Assembly (NCBI RefSeq): GCF_003852895.1 | Contig: NZ_QUSW01000008.1 | Location: 186,001-250,000 of the forward strand | DNA length: 64,000 nt | Reading direction: 5' to 3' | Source of the DNA: Rhizobacter terrae | GTDB taxonomy: Bacteria; Pseudomonadota; Gammaproteobacteria; Burkholderiales; Burkholderiaceae_C | Shown: one piece after another, positions 43,945-53,392 of the stretch | Position numbering within the stretch: the stretch's first letter is position 1 | Layout: each line of letters begins with the position of its first letter | Position numbers and translations under genes: made by a program | The notes under the pieces: model-generated | The model's input: the letters and a program-made list of their open reading frames with translations, nothing else | Database searches by the model: none | What the model was told of the DNA's origin: nothing

Positions 43945-46190
43945 AACGCGACGGACCGGCGCCCGCACCGTTCGCGGTGACGGGCGCCGACGACCTTGAC
44001 GTGTGGGACGAGAAGTCCAACATCCTGGTCGTCGACGACCTGCCGGAGAAGCTGCTGGTCTTCGGCACGGTGCTGGAAGACCTGGGGCAGAACCTCGTGT
44101 TCGTCAACTCCGGCAGCGATGCTCTGCGCGAGGTGCTCAACCGCGAGTTCGCGGTCATCCTGCTGGACGTCAACATGCCCGACATCGACGGGTTCGAGAC
44201 GGCTGCGCTCATCCGAAAGTACAAGCGCTCGGCGCACACGCCCATCATCTTCATCACGGCGTATGCCGACGAGATCCAGACCGCCAAGGGATATTCGCTG
44301 GGCGCGGTGGACTACATCCTCTCGCCCGTGGTGCCCGACGTGCTGCGCAGCAAGGTCAAGGTCTTCGTGGACCTGCACCAGATGCAGCGGCGCGTGCGGC
44401 GCCAGGCCGACGAGCGCGTGGCGCTGGTGGCCGCCGAGACCGCGCGCCTGCAGGCCGAGGAGAACGACCGCCGCTCCAAGTTCCTCTCGCACGCCAGCCG
44501 TGTCCTCAGCGGCTCGCTGGACGTGACCATCGGCACCCAGCTGCTGCTGGAACTGGTGGTGCCCGGGCTCGCCTCGTTCGCGCTGCTGCAATTGATGGAA
44601 GACGGCTCGCCGCTGTCGCAGGTGACGGTTGGCGCGCCGGGTGCGGACCAGCTCGTGGCCGTGGTGAAGACGCCTCACGGCCGGCTGCCGGCGGCCATGC
44701 AGGAGGCGCTGGAAGAGGCCGCATTGCAAAAGCAGCGCGTGGTGCTCTCGCAGAATCACCTGAGGCGCATGAGCAGCGAGTCGTTCGGATTGAGCGGCCC
44801 CATGCTGCTGCGCTCGGCCGTGGCCGTGCCGCTGCTCATCGGCGAGCGCGTGCTGGGCGTGCTGGTGGTGGGCACGCAGCAGCCCGATTCCGTGAAGGCG
44901 GTGCGCGACTGGGCGGCGTTGGAAGAACTGGCCAGCCGCGCGGCCATTGCCTTCGAGAACGCGCACCTCTACCGCAGCCTGCAGGCCGAGATCATCGAGC
45001 GGCGCACGGCCGAGGCCGAGCTGCAGGAGGCGAACCAGCGCAAGGACGAATTCCTCGCCATGCTCTCGCATGAACTGCGCAATCCGCTCGCGCCCATCCG
45101 CAATGCGCTGGAGGTGATCCGCCGCATCGCGCCGCCGGACCCGAAATTCACCTGGGCCGGCGACGTGATGGACCGGCAGGTGCGGCATCTCACGCGGTTG
45201 GTGGAAGAGCTGCTGGACGTGGCGCGCATCAGCCAGGGCAAGATCCAGCTCAACCGCGAGTCGGTGGACCTGGCCGCCGTGATCGCGCAGAGCGTGGAGA
45301 CGGCGCAGCCCTTCATCGACGCGCGCGGCCACACGCTGACGGTGAAGCTGCCCGAGACGCCGGTGCGGCTGCAGGGGGACTTCGCGCGGCTGGCGCAGGT
45401 GGTGTCCAACCTGCTGCACAACGCGGCCAAGTACAGCGAGGACGGCGGACGCATCCAGGTCGAACTGGCCGCGCAGGATGGCGAGGCGCAGATCGTCGTG
45501 CGCGACAACGGCATCGGCATCGAGCCGGCGCTGCTGCCGCGCATGTTCGACCTGTTCGCGCAGGGCACGCGCTCGCTGGACCGCATGCAAGGCGGGCTGG
45601 GCGTGGGCCTCACGCTGGCGCGGCGGTTGGTGGAGTTGCATGGCGGCCGCGTGGAGGCCAAGAGCGACGGCCCGAAGCAGGGCGCGGAGTTCCTCGTGAC
45701 CATTCCCTGCGTGAGCGTGGTGGGCCATGAGCCTCAGCCGGCCGATGCGTTCAGGACCTCACGGCCGGCGATGGGCAGGCGCATCCTCATCGTTGACGAC
45801 AACCAGGATGCCGCCGAAAGCGTGGCGCAGTACCTGCAGCTCGAAGGCCACGAAGTGAAGACCGTGGGCGACGGCATGCAGGCACTGACCTGCGCGCCGG
45901 TATTCGCGCCGCAGATCGTGGTGCTGGACATCGGCCTGCCGGTGCTGGACGGCTATGAAGTGGCCAAGCGCATGCGCATGCTGCCGGCCACCAAGGACGC
46001 ATTGCTGGTGGCGCTGACCGGCTATGGGCAGAAAGAGGACCAGCAGCGCGCCCGCGATGCCGGCTTCGACAAGCACTTCGTCAAGCCGACCGATCCGCGG
46101 CTGCTGGTGGAGTTGATCTCGCAGTGGCCAGCACGTCCACCCGTTGCGGCCCAGGACGAAACCGCGACTGCCGAATCAAACGGCCGCTGA
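43941..46190 (+). CDS. REC-GAF-histidine kinase-REC hybrid protein
   Basis: This 749-residue soluble kinase has an N-terminal receiver (about 28-150, D76 in LLDVNMPDIDG), a helical linker, a GAF domain (about 175-330), HisKA (H377 in SHELRNPLAPIRNA), HATPase (about 475-590, RDNGIGI and GLGVGLTLA) and a C-terminal receiver (about 612-735, D663). Its start overlaps the stop of the poly-HAMP kinase (ATGA), so the two are made together and probably form one phosphorelay, with the N-terminal receiver taking phosphate from the larger kinase. No DNA-binding regulator is adjacent. Function is otherwise unknown. Confidence 0.9.
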   Translation: MKRDGPAPAPFAVTGADDLDVWDEKSNILVVDDLPEKLLVFGTVLEDLGQNLVFVNSGSDALREVLNREFAVILLDVNMPDIDGFETAALIRKYKRSAHTPIIFITAYADEIQTAKGYSLGAVDYILSPVVPDVLRSKVKVFVDLHQMQRRVRRQADERVALVAAETARLQAEENDRRSKFLSHASRVLSGSLDVTIGTQLLLELVVPGLASFALLQLMEDGSPLSQVTVGAPGADQLVAVVKTPHGRLPAAMQEALEEAALQKQRVVLSQNHLRRMSSESFGLSGPMLLRSAVAVPLLIGERVLGVLVVGTQQPDSVKAVRDWAALEELASRAAIAFENAHLYRSLQAEIIERRTAEAELQEANQRKDEFLAMLSHELRNPLAPIRNALEVIRRIAPPDPKFTWAGDVMDRQVRHLTRLVEELLDVARISQGKIQLNRESVDLAAVIAQSVETAQPFIDARGHTLTVKLPETPVRLQGDFARLAQVVSNLLHNAAKYSEDGGRIQVELAAQDGEAQIVVRDNGIGIEPALLPRMFDLFAQGTRSLDRMQGGLGVGLTLARRLVELHGGRVEAKSDGPKQGAEFLVTIPCVSVVGHEPQPADAFRTSRPAMGRRILIVDDNQDAAESVAQYLQLEGHEVKTVGDGMQALTCAPVFAPQIVVLDIGLPVLDGYEVAKRMRMLPATKDALLVALTGYGQKEDQQRARDAGFDKHFVKPTDPRLLVELISQWPARPPVAAQDETATAESNGR

Positions 46191-47099
46191 GCCATTGCCG
46201 CGACCCGGCCAGGTTGCCAGCACGACGCCTGCCAGCGCCAGCCCGTAGGCGGCCGCCTGCACCGCGCTGAACTGCTCGCCCAGCAACAGCACGCCCACCG
46301 TCGCGGCGCTGACAGGCAGCATCACGGTGAACACGCCGGCAGACGATGCCGGCACATGCCGCAACCCCGTCATCCACAGCCACACGGTGAACATGCTCGC
46401 TGCCAGCGAATAGAACAGCAGCAGCACCCACGACGAGGCATGGACCGTGCTGAAGTCGAAATGCAGCGCCTGCCACAGCCCGAACGGCGTGACCAGCGCC
46501 AGCCCCCAGAGATTGACCAGCGCGCTGATTCGCTTGGCCGACAGATTGCCCGTGAGCCGCTTGCCGATGACCACATAGCTGGCCTCGCAGAACACCGCGC
46601 CCACCAGCAGCAGGTTGCCCACTAGCGAGCCGCCGGCCGCGCCTTCGTGCTTGACCAGCGACACCAGCGCGATGCCGCCCACGGCGCAGGCGATGCCCAG
46701 GGCCACGCGAGTGCTGATGCGCTCCTTGAGGAAGATGGTGGACAGCAACGCGACCACACCGGGGATGGCGGCCATGATCACGCCGGCAGCCAGCGCCGAG
46801 GTCATGGCGACGCCGAAGAGCATGCAGATCGAGAAGAGGAAGTTGCCGAGGAAGGATTCGAGGAACAGCAGCCATCGGTCGTGCGGGCTCATGGGCGACT
46901 CGGCGGCTGAACGCTTCACCCACGACAGCATGGCCACGGCCGCGATGCCAAAGCGCAGCCAGGCCAGCAGGAAGACCGGGAACACCACCACCAGCAGCTT
47001 GGAAAAGCCCACGTAGGTGCCGACCAGTGCCATGGCGCTGGCGAGGCTGAGGTAGGACAGCCAGGGGGCGTGGTGCGAGGCGTGCGGGGAGGACTGCAT
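46176..47099 (-). CDS. EamA/DMT-family transporter
   Basis: This 307-residue inner-membrane protein has ten predicted helices in two five-helix EamA halves (about 15-145 and 160-300). Members export amino acids, metabolites or drugs; the substrate cannot be told. I chose the ATG at 47099 since residues upstream do not look like coding sequence. Its 3' end overlaps the convergent hybrid kinase gene by 15 bp. Confidence 0.88.
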   Translation of the reverse strand: MQSSPHASHHAPWLSYLSLASAMALVGTYVGFSKLLVVVFPVFLLAWLRFGIAAVAMLSWVKRSAAESPMSPHDRWLLFLESFLGNFLFSICMLFGVAMTSALAAGVIMAAIPGVVALLSTIFLKERISTRVALGIACAVGGIALVSLVKHEGAAGGSLVGNLLLVGAVFCEASYVVIGKRLTGNLSAKRISALVNLWGLALVTPFGLWQALHFDFSTVHASSWVLLLFYSLAASMFTVWLWMTGLRHVPASSAGVFTVMLPVSAATVGVLLLGEQFSAVQAAAYGLALAGVVLATWPGRGNGSAAV

Positions 47100-47241
47100 C
47101 GGCGAGGGCGCAAGGGTCTCGAAGCTGCGGATGATGCCTGCAAACCGCCTGCGCCTCGTGGCGGGCATGCCGTGTGCCGCACTTCGTGAGAGACCGCGGG
47201 GCCTTGGCAGGCGGCCAGGTGGCGGCAGGCAAGGAGACATC

Positions 47242-47715
47242 ATGAAATGGCAGATTGCAATCCTCGTCATGGCGGCGGCAACGGCAGTGCAGGCCACGGA
47301 GATCTACCGCTGGTCGGATGAGATGGGGCATGTTCACTTCTCCGACTCGGTGCCCGAGCGCTACAAGTCGTCCGCGGTGCGCATCGAGTGGCGCGTGAAC
47401 CGTGGAACGGCTGCGGAGCGCGAACAGGCACGGGCCCTGGCCGAACGTGAGAAGGCGCAGGCCGCTGAACTGGCCCGGCAGCGCCAGAGTGTTCCGCAGC
47501 CGGTGGCCGCGGCCTTCGGGCCGCCGCAGACGATTCCGCAGCCCGTCGCAGGGAATGCGGACTGCGCGCAGTCGTACCAGGCCTATCGCCAGAGCCAGGA
47601 GTGCTTTGCGCCCTTCATCCAGGCCAACGGGTCGGTGAAGGCCGAGGCCTATGCGCAGTGTGGTGAGCCGGTGCTGAATCCGAGCCAAAAGTGCGGGCCG
47701 CCACAGTGGAACTGA
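47242..47715 (+). CDS. DUF4124-domain exported protein
   Basis: This 157-residue protein has a signal peptide (MKWQIAILVMAAATAVQA) and a DUF4124 domain (about 20-60, EIYRWSDEMGHVHFSDSVPE), followed by a charged helix and a C-terminal part with four cysteines (DCAQSYQAYRQSQECF) likely to form disulfides. It is periplasmic; no function is established for the family. AAGGAGA precedes the ATG at 47242. Confidence 0.85.
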   Translation: MKWQIAILVMAAATAVQATEIYRWSDEMGHVHFSDSVPERYKSSAVRIEWRVNRGTAAEREQARALAEREKAQAAELARQRQSVPQPVAAAFGPPQTIPQPVAGNADCAQSYQAYRQSQECFAPFIQANGSVKAEAYAQCGEPVLNPSQKCGPPQWN

Positions 47716-47783
47716 GTGATCGACTGACCCCGACCTGACCCTGCGAAACTCTGTTAGAACCGCGCAGCCTTTCGAGTCTGCGC

Positions 47784-49049
47784 ATGCTCTTCTTCCGACA
47801 CGCCCAACGCCTTGCCAGCCGCCTGGGCCCCGGCCTCATCACCGGTGCCGCCGATGATGATCCGAGCGGCCTGGCCACCTATTCGCAGGCCGGCGCCCAG
47901 TTCGGCGCGGGCATGCTGTGGACGCTGGCCTTCACCACGCCGCTGATGATCGGCATCCAGATGGTCAGTGCGCGCATCGGCTGGCTGACGGGGCAGGGGC
48001 TGGCGGCCAACATCTGCAAGGTGATGCCGCGCTGGATGGCGTTCGCGCTGGTGTCGCTGCTGGTCTTCGCCAACACGCTGAACATCGCGGCCGACGTGGC
48101 GGCCATGGGCGAGGCCCTGCAATTGGTCGCGGGCGGCCCCGAGCACGGCCATGCCTTGCTCTTCGGCGTGCTGTGCGCAGTGTTGCCGGTGTGGCTGAGC
48201 TACGAGGCGATGGTGCGGGTGCTGAAGTACCTGACGCTCGCGCTGCTGGCCTACGTCGCGGTGGTGTTCATGCTGCACGTGGACTGGGAGCGCGTGCTGA
48301 TGAAGACATTGGTGCCCAGCCTGAGCACCGGCAGCGCCTACTGGACGATGATCGTCGGCGTGCTGGGCACGACCATCAGCCCCTACCTCTTCTTCTGGCA
48401 GGCGGCTCAGGAGGCGGAACAGCGGCAACGCATCGACGAGCCCTCGCTGGGCCTGGCGCAGCACCGCCATTTCGTGCTGGAGCACCTCTACCGCATCAAG
48501 CTGGACACGGTGATCGGCATGGGCTTTTCCAACCTCATCGCCTTTTGCGTGATGCTGGCCACGGCCATCACGCTGAACCAGCACGGCATCACCGACATCC
48601 AGACCACGCGGCAGGCGGCCGAGGCGCTGCGGCCCATCGCGGGAGAGCATGCCTTCGTGCTGTTTGCGCTGGGCATCATCGGCACGGGCATGCTGGCTGT
48701 ACCGGTGCTGGCTGGGTCGGCGGCCTATGCGGTGGCCGACGTCTTCCACTGGCGTTCTGGGTTGGACCACACGCTGTCCGAAGCCAAGGGCTTCTACGCA
48801 GTGGTGCTGCTGGCCACGATGGGCGGCACGCTGATCGACTTCAGCGCGCTCGATCCGATCAAGGCGCTGGTGTGGAGCGCCGTCGTCAACGGCGTGGTGG
48901 CCGTGCCTATCATGGCCGTCATGATGTGGCTGGGCACGCGGCGCGACGTGCTGGGCGAATTCACCCTGACGATGCGCCATCGCGTGCTGGGCTGGATCGC
49001 CACCGCCGTGATGGCGGCGGCGGTCGTGGGAATGTTCTGGACCTGGTGA
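47784..49049 (+). CDS. NRAMP-family divalent metal transporter, variant motifs
   Basis: This 421-residue inner-membrane protein has about 11 helices. The first helix motif reads DDDPSGLATYSQ, where canonical NRAMP has DPGN, and helix 6 reads TTISPYLFFWQAAQEAEQ, without the usual metal-binding methionine. Such variants belong to the NRAMP-related group that may carry magnesium or other ions rather than manganese or iron. No MntR-like box was seen. It has no ribosome binding site of note; the start at 47784 gives a charged N-terminus followed directly by helix 1. Confidence 0.85.
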   Translation: MLFFRHAQRLASRLGPGLITGAADDDPSGLATYSQAGAQFGAGMLWTLAFTTPLMIGIQMVSARIGWLTGQGLAANICKVMPRWMAFALVSLLVFANTLNIAADVAAMGEALQLVAGGPEHGHALLFGVLCAVLPVWLSYEAMVRVLKYLTLALLAYVAVVFMLHVDWERVLMKTLVPSLSTGSAYWTMIVGVLGTTISPYLFFWQAAQEAEQRQRIDEPSLGLAQHRHFVLEHLYRIKLDTVIGMGFSNLIAFCVMLATAITLNQHGITDIQTTRQAAEALRPIAGEHAFVLFALGIIGTGMLAVPVLAGSAAYAVADVFHWRSGLDHTLSEAKGFYAVVLLATMGGTLIDFSALDPIKALVWSAVVNGVVAVPIMAVMMWLGTRRDVLGEFTLTMRHRVLGWIATAVMAAAVVGMFWTW

Positions 49050-49074
49050 TCCGCCGCATCCCCGGTCACGGGAA

Positions 49075-49272
49075 TCAGGGCTTGCGGTTCAGGTTCTTGC
49101 TCGAGTCCTTGATGGTCTCGCGCGCATCGCCCAGGTTCTTCTGCGCCTTGCCTTCGGTCTCGCGGGCCATGCCCTTGAGTTCCTGTTCGGTGCTGCCGAT
49201 GGCTTCTCCGGTCTTCTTCTGAACCTTGCCGGCGACTTCCTTGGCGGCGCCCTTCACTTGATCCTTGTTCAT
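49075..49272 (-). CDS. CsbD-family stress protein
   Basis: This 65-residue, very hydrophilic protein is rich in Lys, Glu and Ala, with NKDQVKGAAKEVAGKVQKKT matching CsbD/YjbJ. In other bacteria these are abundant under general or osmotic stress; the molecular function is unknown. It converges on the NRAMP-like gene. The 3' region of the SPFH gene begins 127 bp away on the same strand. Confidence 0.92.
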   Translation of the reverse strand: MNKDQVKGAAKEVAGKVQKKTGEAIGSTEQELKGMARETEGKAQKNLGDARETIKDSSKNLNRKP

Positions 49273-49398
49273 GTCCAGTTCCTCTCGGTGGGTTGAAAGA
49301 ACACGACGCGTGATTCGTGCCGTGAGCCTGCAGGCAGGATAGGCCGGCGCCCGGCGCGGCGCAGTCGTCTCGCGCCGCGAGTGGGCGTCAGTCTGGTC

Positions 49399-51342
49399 CT
49401 ACTTGCGCAGCTCCACGTCGGCTGCGAGTTCCTTGGCACGCAGCGATGTCATCACACCCAGCAGGGTCGAGAAGGCGTTGGCATCCGCCCCGGCACCCAG
49501 CTGGATCTGCGGCACCAGCGGCACGCGCGCCGTCTCGAACGCCTCGGCCAGACGCAGCATCACAGTCTGCATGAGCTGCTTGTCGGCACCGGCGCCTTCC
49601 AGCGCATCGGACTTCGCCTTGATGGCCGAGCCTTCGGCTTCGCCCACGCTGCGGATGGCGGCGGCACGGCCCTGGCCCTCGGCCTCCTGCTTGAAGCGTT
49701 CGGCCTGTGCCAGTGCTTCCACTTCCTGACGGCGCTTCTCGGCCGCCTTCACCGCAGCCGCGCCGTGGTTTTCCTTGATGGAGATGTCCACGAGCGACGC
49801 CGTGAGTTCGGACTGCTTCTCAGCACGCTTCTCGGCCTCGTTCAGCTCGCGCTGCTTGTTGGCGGCGATCTCCTTCTGCGCGAAGGTCTCCACCTGCTCG
49901 CGCGCGATCTGCCGGTCGCGCAGCTGCGACATGATGTTCTCGATCTTGTTGTCGCCCGCCTGGGGCTTGGGCGTGCCGATGAGCACCTCCTGGAACTCCA
50001 GCGAGTAGGCGAGGAAGCGCTCGCGCATGTCCAGGCTGGCGTTGGCCTGCAGCTCGCTGCGCGACTGGATGAGCTCGATGAAGGTGCGCGTCTGCGACAC
50101 GTTCTTGAAGTACGACGACACCATCGGGTCCAGCGTCTGCTCGACCAGTTGCTTCACATTGCCGAAGCGCTGCACCACCAGCGGCGCCTTGCGGTAGTCG
50201 ATGTGCACGACCACGCTCAGCGGCAGCTGCGGCTCGAAGGCATCCTTGGTGATGAGCGTGATCTCGCGCAGGTTGGAGTCGAAGTTCGATCCGCTCTCGC
50301 CGGACTTCCACATGAGCACGAAGTTGGTGGTGGGCACGAGTTCGATCTTGCCCGCATAGGTGTTGAAGGCGTACTTGCCGGGCATGAGCGGCTCGCGCCA
50401 CACGCCGCGGCAGCCGGTCTGCACGAGTTCGCCGTGGCTGTACTCGCTGCCCGACATGTCTTCGCCCTTGCGACCGGTATAGGACACGACCACGCCCACG
50501 AAACCCACGGGGATGATGGTCTTGTTGATGAACTCCACCGTGGCGAACAGGCGGTTGATGTAGTAGGTGCCTTCCACCAGCACGCGCTCCTGGCGTCCGC
50601 GGCGGCCGCCGGCGGCGAGGAATCGCTCGGGCTCCTGGAAGGAGTTGTGCGCATCGCCCACGTCGGGTGCCAGCAGCTCATCGCGGGGCAGGGCAGGGCC
50701 GTCCTGCACGGTCACGACCGCCAGTTGATCGGAGTCGTGTGCGCCGTTGCGCTCCTTGATGACCACCGGGTTGAAGCCATTGCGCTCGTCCAGCAGCGTG
50801 CGCATGCGCTCGTAGTACTCGCGCTCGTTCGCGTTCATGTTGAGCGCGTAGGTGCCTTCCTCGGTCATCACCACGAACAGCGCCGGGTTGATGATGTGCG
50901 TGCCCTCGCGCAGGATCTTGCGCTGCGGGCCCTTCTGCCCGCCACCCTGCAGGAAGCTGCGCACGTCGAGGAAGTCCGCCACCTCGCGGTTGCTCGCGAG
51001 TGTCTGGCCGGCGGGCAGGTCGATGCCGTCGCGTGCGAACACATAGGCGAGCTTGCCCTGCGTCACCGACACCATGGGGTGGATGTGTACCTTGTACTGG
51101 AAGGGCGAGAAGAAGTGGAAGCCGCCGCGCAGCACCTCGGGCTGGAAGCCGGCTTCGCCGTCGAGCGCGAGCAGGCCGGCCTTGACCGAGCCCTTGGCGC
51201 TCCAGAGTTTTTCAACGACGCCGATGCGTTCGTTGGGGATGTACCTCACCATGCCCGACGCATAGATGAAGACCAGTGAGAGTGCGATCAGACCGAGCGT
51301 GACAGCCCACTGGGTGCCGTGGCTCGCAAAGTCGCTGAACAT
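49399..51342 (-). CDS. SPFH/Band 7 (flotillin-like) membrane protein
   Basis: This 647-residue protein has one N-terminal transmembrane helix (about 10-32), a long SPFH region (about 35-470, with IPNERIGVVEKLW and GTYYINRLFATVEFI) and a C-terminal coiled coil (about 480-600) rich in Ala, Glu and Lys, with FAQKEIAANKQRELNEAEKR, as in flotillins that form membrane rafts. It has more SPFH sequence than the usual 500-residue flotillin. AAGGA precedes the ATG at 51342. It is on the same strand as kup, 84 bp downstream. Role: membrane organisation, by family. Confidence 0.85.
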   Translation of the reverse strand: MFSDFASHGTQWAVTLGLIALSLVFIYASGMVRYIPNERIGVVEKLWSAKGSVKAGLLALDGEAGFQPEVLRGGFHFFSPFQYKVHIHPMVSVTQGKLAYVFARDGIDLPAGQTLASNREVADFLDVRSFLQGGGQKGPQRKILREGTHIINPALFVVMTEEGTYALNMNANEREYYERMRTLLDERNGFNPVVIKERNGAHDSDQLAVVTVQDGPALPRDELLAPDVGDAHNSFQEPERFLAAGGRRGRQERVLVEGTYYINRLFATVEFINKTIIPVGFVGVVVSYTGRKGEDMSGSEYSHGELVQTGCRGVWREPLMPGKYAFNTYAGKIELVPTTNFVLMWKSGESGSNFDSNLREITLITKDAFEPQLPLSVVVHIDYRKAPLVVQRFGNVKQLVEQTLDPMVSSYFKNVSQTRTFIELIQSRSELQANASLDMRERFLAYSLEFQEVLIGTPKPQAGDNKIENIMSQLRDRQIAREQVETFAQKEIAANKQRELNEAEKRAEKQSELTASLVDISIKENHGAAAVKAAEKRRQEVEALAQAERFKQEAEGQGRAAAIRSVGEAEGSAIKAKSDALEGAGADKQLMQTVMLRLAEAFETARVPLVPQIQLGAGADANAFSTLLGVMTSLRAKELAADVELRK

Positions 51343-51426
51343 GGAGTCCTTGCCTTTCTTGGGTTGCGCGCGAGACGCGCGCGCACGTACCGCCGCCCGA
51401 CCGGGCGGCAATTCGATTCAGTGGTG

Positions 51427-53304
51427 TCAGATCTGGACGCGGGTGCCCAGCTCGATGACGCAGTTGTTGGGCAGCCGGAAGAAGCCGGCCACGCTGCCCG
51501 CGTTGCGCGACATGGCCGCGAAGAGCTTCTCCCGCCAGTGCGCCATGCCCGCGCCCTTGGTGGGCACGACGGTCTCGCGGCTCAGGAAGTACGAGGTCTC
51601 GAACAGGTTGATGTCCAGCCCGTGCGGGCGGCACAGCTCCAGCGCCTGCGGGATGTCCGGCGTGTTCTTGAAGCCGTAGTTCACCGTCACCTGCCAGAAG
51701 CCGCGCACCAGGGGCTCGACCTTCACGCGTTCGTTGAACGGCACCCACGGCACGTCGTGGAAGACGACGGTGAGGATGAGGTTGCGTTCATGCAGCACCT
51801 GGTTGTGCTTGAGGTTGTGCATCAGCGCCTGCGGCACGGTGCCGGGGTTGGCCACGGCGTACACCGCAGTGCGCGGCGTGCGCGGCAGGTCTTCCTCGGC
51901 CATCGCGGTGATGAAGGGCAGCAGCTCGGGGTCGTCGCTGCGGATGCTGTCCAGCAGCAGCTCGCGTCCGCGCTTCCATGTGGCCATGACGGTGAACATC
52001 ACGCCGCCGATGACCAGCGGGAACCAGCCGCCCTGCACGAACTTGATCGAGCAGGAAGCCACCAGCAAGGCGTCCAGCACCAGGAACACGCCCGTGGCGG
52101 CCAGCGACAGCCACAGCGGATAGCCCCACCCGTGGCGCACCACGAAGAAGGTGAGCAAGGTGGTGATGAACATCGTCACCGTCACCGCGATGCCGTAGGC
52201 GCCGGCCAGGGCCGTGGAGCTGCCGAAGCCGACGGTGGCCATGACCACCGCGACCAGCAGCACCCAGTTCACCTCGGGCAGGTAGATCTGGCCCGACTCC
52301 TTGGCCGAGGTGTAGAGCACCTGCATGCGCGGCAGGAAGCCCAGTTGCACGGCCTGCTTGGTCATCGAATAGGCGCCCGAGATCACGGCTTGCGAGGCGA
52401 TGACGGCGGCCAGGGTGGCCAGCACCACGGCCGGGATCAGCCACGACGACGGGAACAGGCGGAAAAAGGGGTTCTCGATGGCCGAGGGGTCGCGCATCAG
52501 CAGCGCACCCTGGCCCATGTAGTTCAGCGCCAGCGCGGGCATCACCAGGCCGGTCCACGCAATGCGGATGGGCTTGCTGCCGAAGTGGCCCATGTCGGCG
52601 TAGAGCGCTTCGGCGCCCGTGAGTGCCAGCACGATGGCGCCCACGGCCACGAACACGTGCCAGCCTTGCTCACGCAGGAAGGCGATGGCGTTCAGCGGAT
52701 TGAGGGCCTGCAAGATGGCAGGCTGCTTCGAGATTTCGGCCACGCCCGTGACTGCGAGGGCGCCGAACCACAGCACGATGATGGGGCCAAAGAGCTTGCC
52801 CACGACACCCGTGCCGTGGCGCTGCACGATGAACAGGCCCAGCAGCACGCCCACCGAGATCGGCAGGATGAAGGGCTTCAGGTTGGGGGTGACCACCTCC
52901 AGGCCTTCGACCGCACCGAGCACGGAGATGGCCGGGGTGATGACGCTGTCGCCGTAGAAGAGGGCCGCGCCCAGGACGCCCGTGAGCAGCAGCAGGGCGC
53001 GCTTGCGGGCCGTGGAGCCGGCCGCCTGGGCGGCCAGCGCGGTGAGCGCCATGATCCCGCCTTCGCCGCGGTTGTCCGCGCGCAGGATCAGCACCACGTA
53101 CTTGAGGGTGACGACCATCATCAGCCCCCAGAAGATGACCGACACGGCGCCGGTGATGTGGGTGGCGTCCAGGAGGACACCAGTGTCCTTGGAGAAGACT
53201 TCCTTGATGGTGTAGAGCGGGCTGGTGCCGATGTCGCCGTAGACGACGCCGACGGCGCCCAGCGTCAATGCCGCCAGGCTCTCCCGTTGATGTTGTTGAT
53301 TCAT
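51427..53304 (-). CDS. kup: Low-affinity potassium transporter Kup
   Basis: This 625-residue potassium:proton symporter has 12 helices (about 1-440) and a cytosolic C-terminal domain. [19 protein letters not shown] and [20 protein letters not shown] are Kup signatures. It works at low pH or low potassium. The ATG at 53304 matches the family start. It is followed by the SPFH gene and preceded by an S9 peptidase on the same strand; a KdpDE-like pair that may sense potassium is 2.2 kb away. Confidence 0.94.
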   Translation of the reverse strand: MNQQHQRESLAALTLGAVGVVYGDIGTSPLYTIKEVFSKDTGVLLDATHITGAVSVIFWGLMMVVTLKYVVLILRADNRGEGGIMALTALAAQAAGSTARKRALLLLTGVLGAALFYGDSVITPAISVLGAVEGLEVVTPNLKPFILPISVGVLLGLFIVQRHGTGVVGKLFGPIIVLWFGALAVTGVAEISKQPAILQALNPLNAIAFLREQGWHVFVAVGAIVLALTGAEALYADMGHFGSKPIRIAWTGLVMPALALNYMGQGALLMRDPSAIENPFFRLFPSSWLIPAVVLATLAAVIASQAVISGAYSMTKQAVQLGFLPRMQVLYTSAKESGQIYLPEVNWVLLVAVVMATVGFGSSTALAGAYGIAVTVTMFITTLLTFFVVRHGWGYPLWLSLAATGVFLVLDALLVASCSIKFVQGGWFPLVIGGVMFTVMATWKRGRELLLDSIRSDDPELLPFITAMAEEDLPRTPRTAVYAVANPGTVPQALMHNLKHNQVLHERNLILTVVFHDVPWVPFNERVKVEPLVRGFWQVTVNYGFKNTPDIPQALELCRPHGLDINLFETSYFLSRETVVPTKGAGMAHWREKLFAAMSRNAGSVAGFFRLPNNCVIELGTRVQI

Positions 53305-53392
53305 TTCCTGGTGGTGATGCGCTGCCTTCGCAGCGGTGCGTGTTTGTCGCGCCGCGCGCATCAGGAAGGCATAAGGATGGCGGCCGGCCCGG

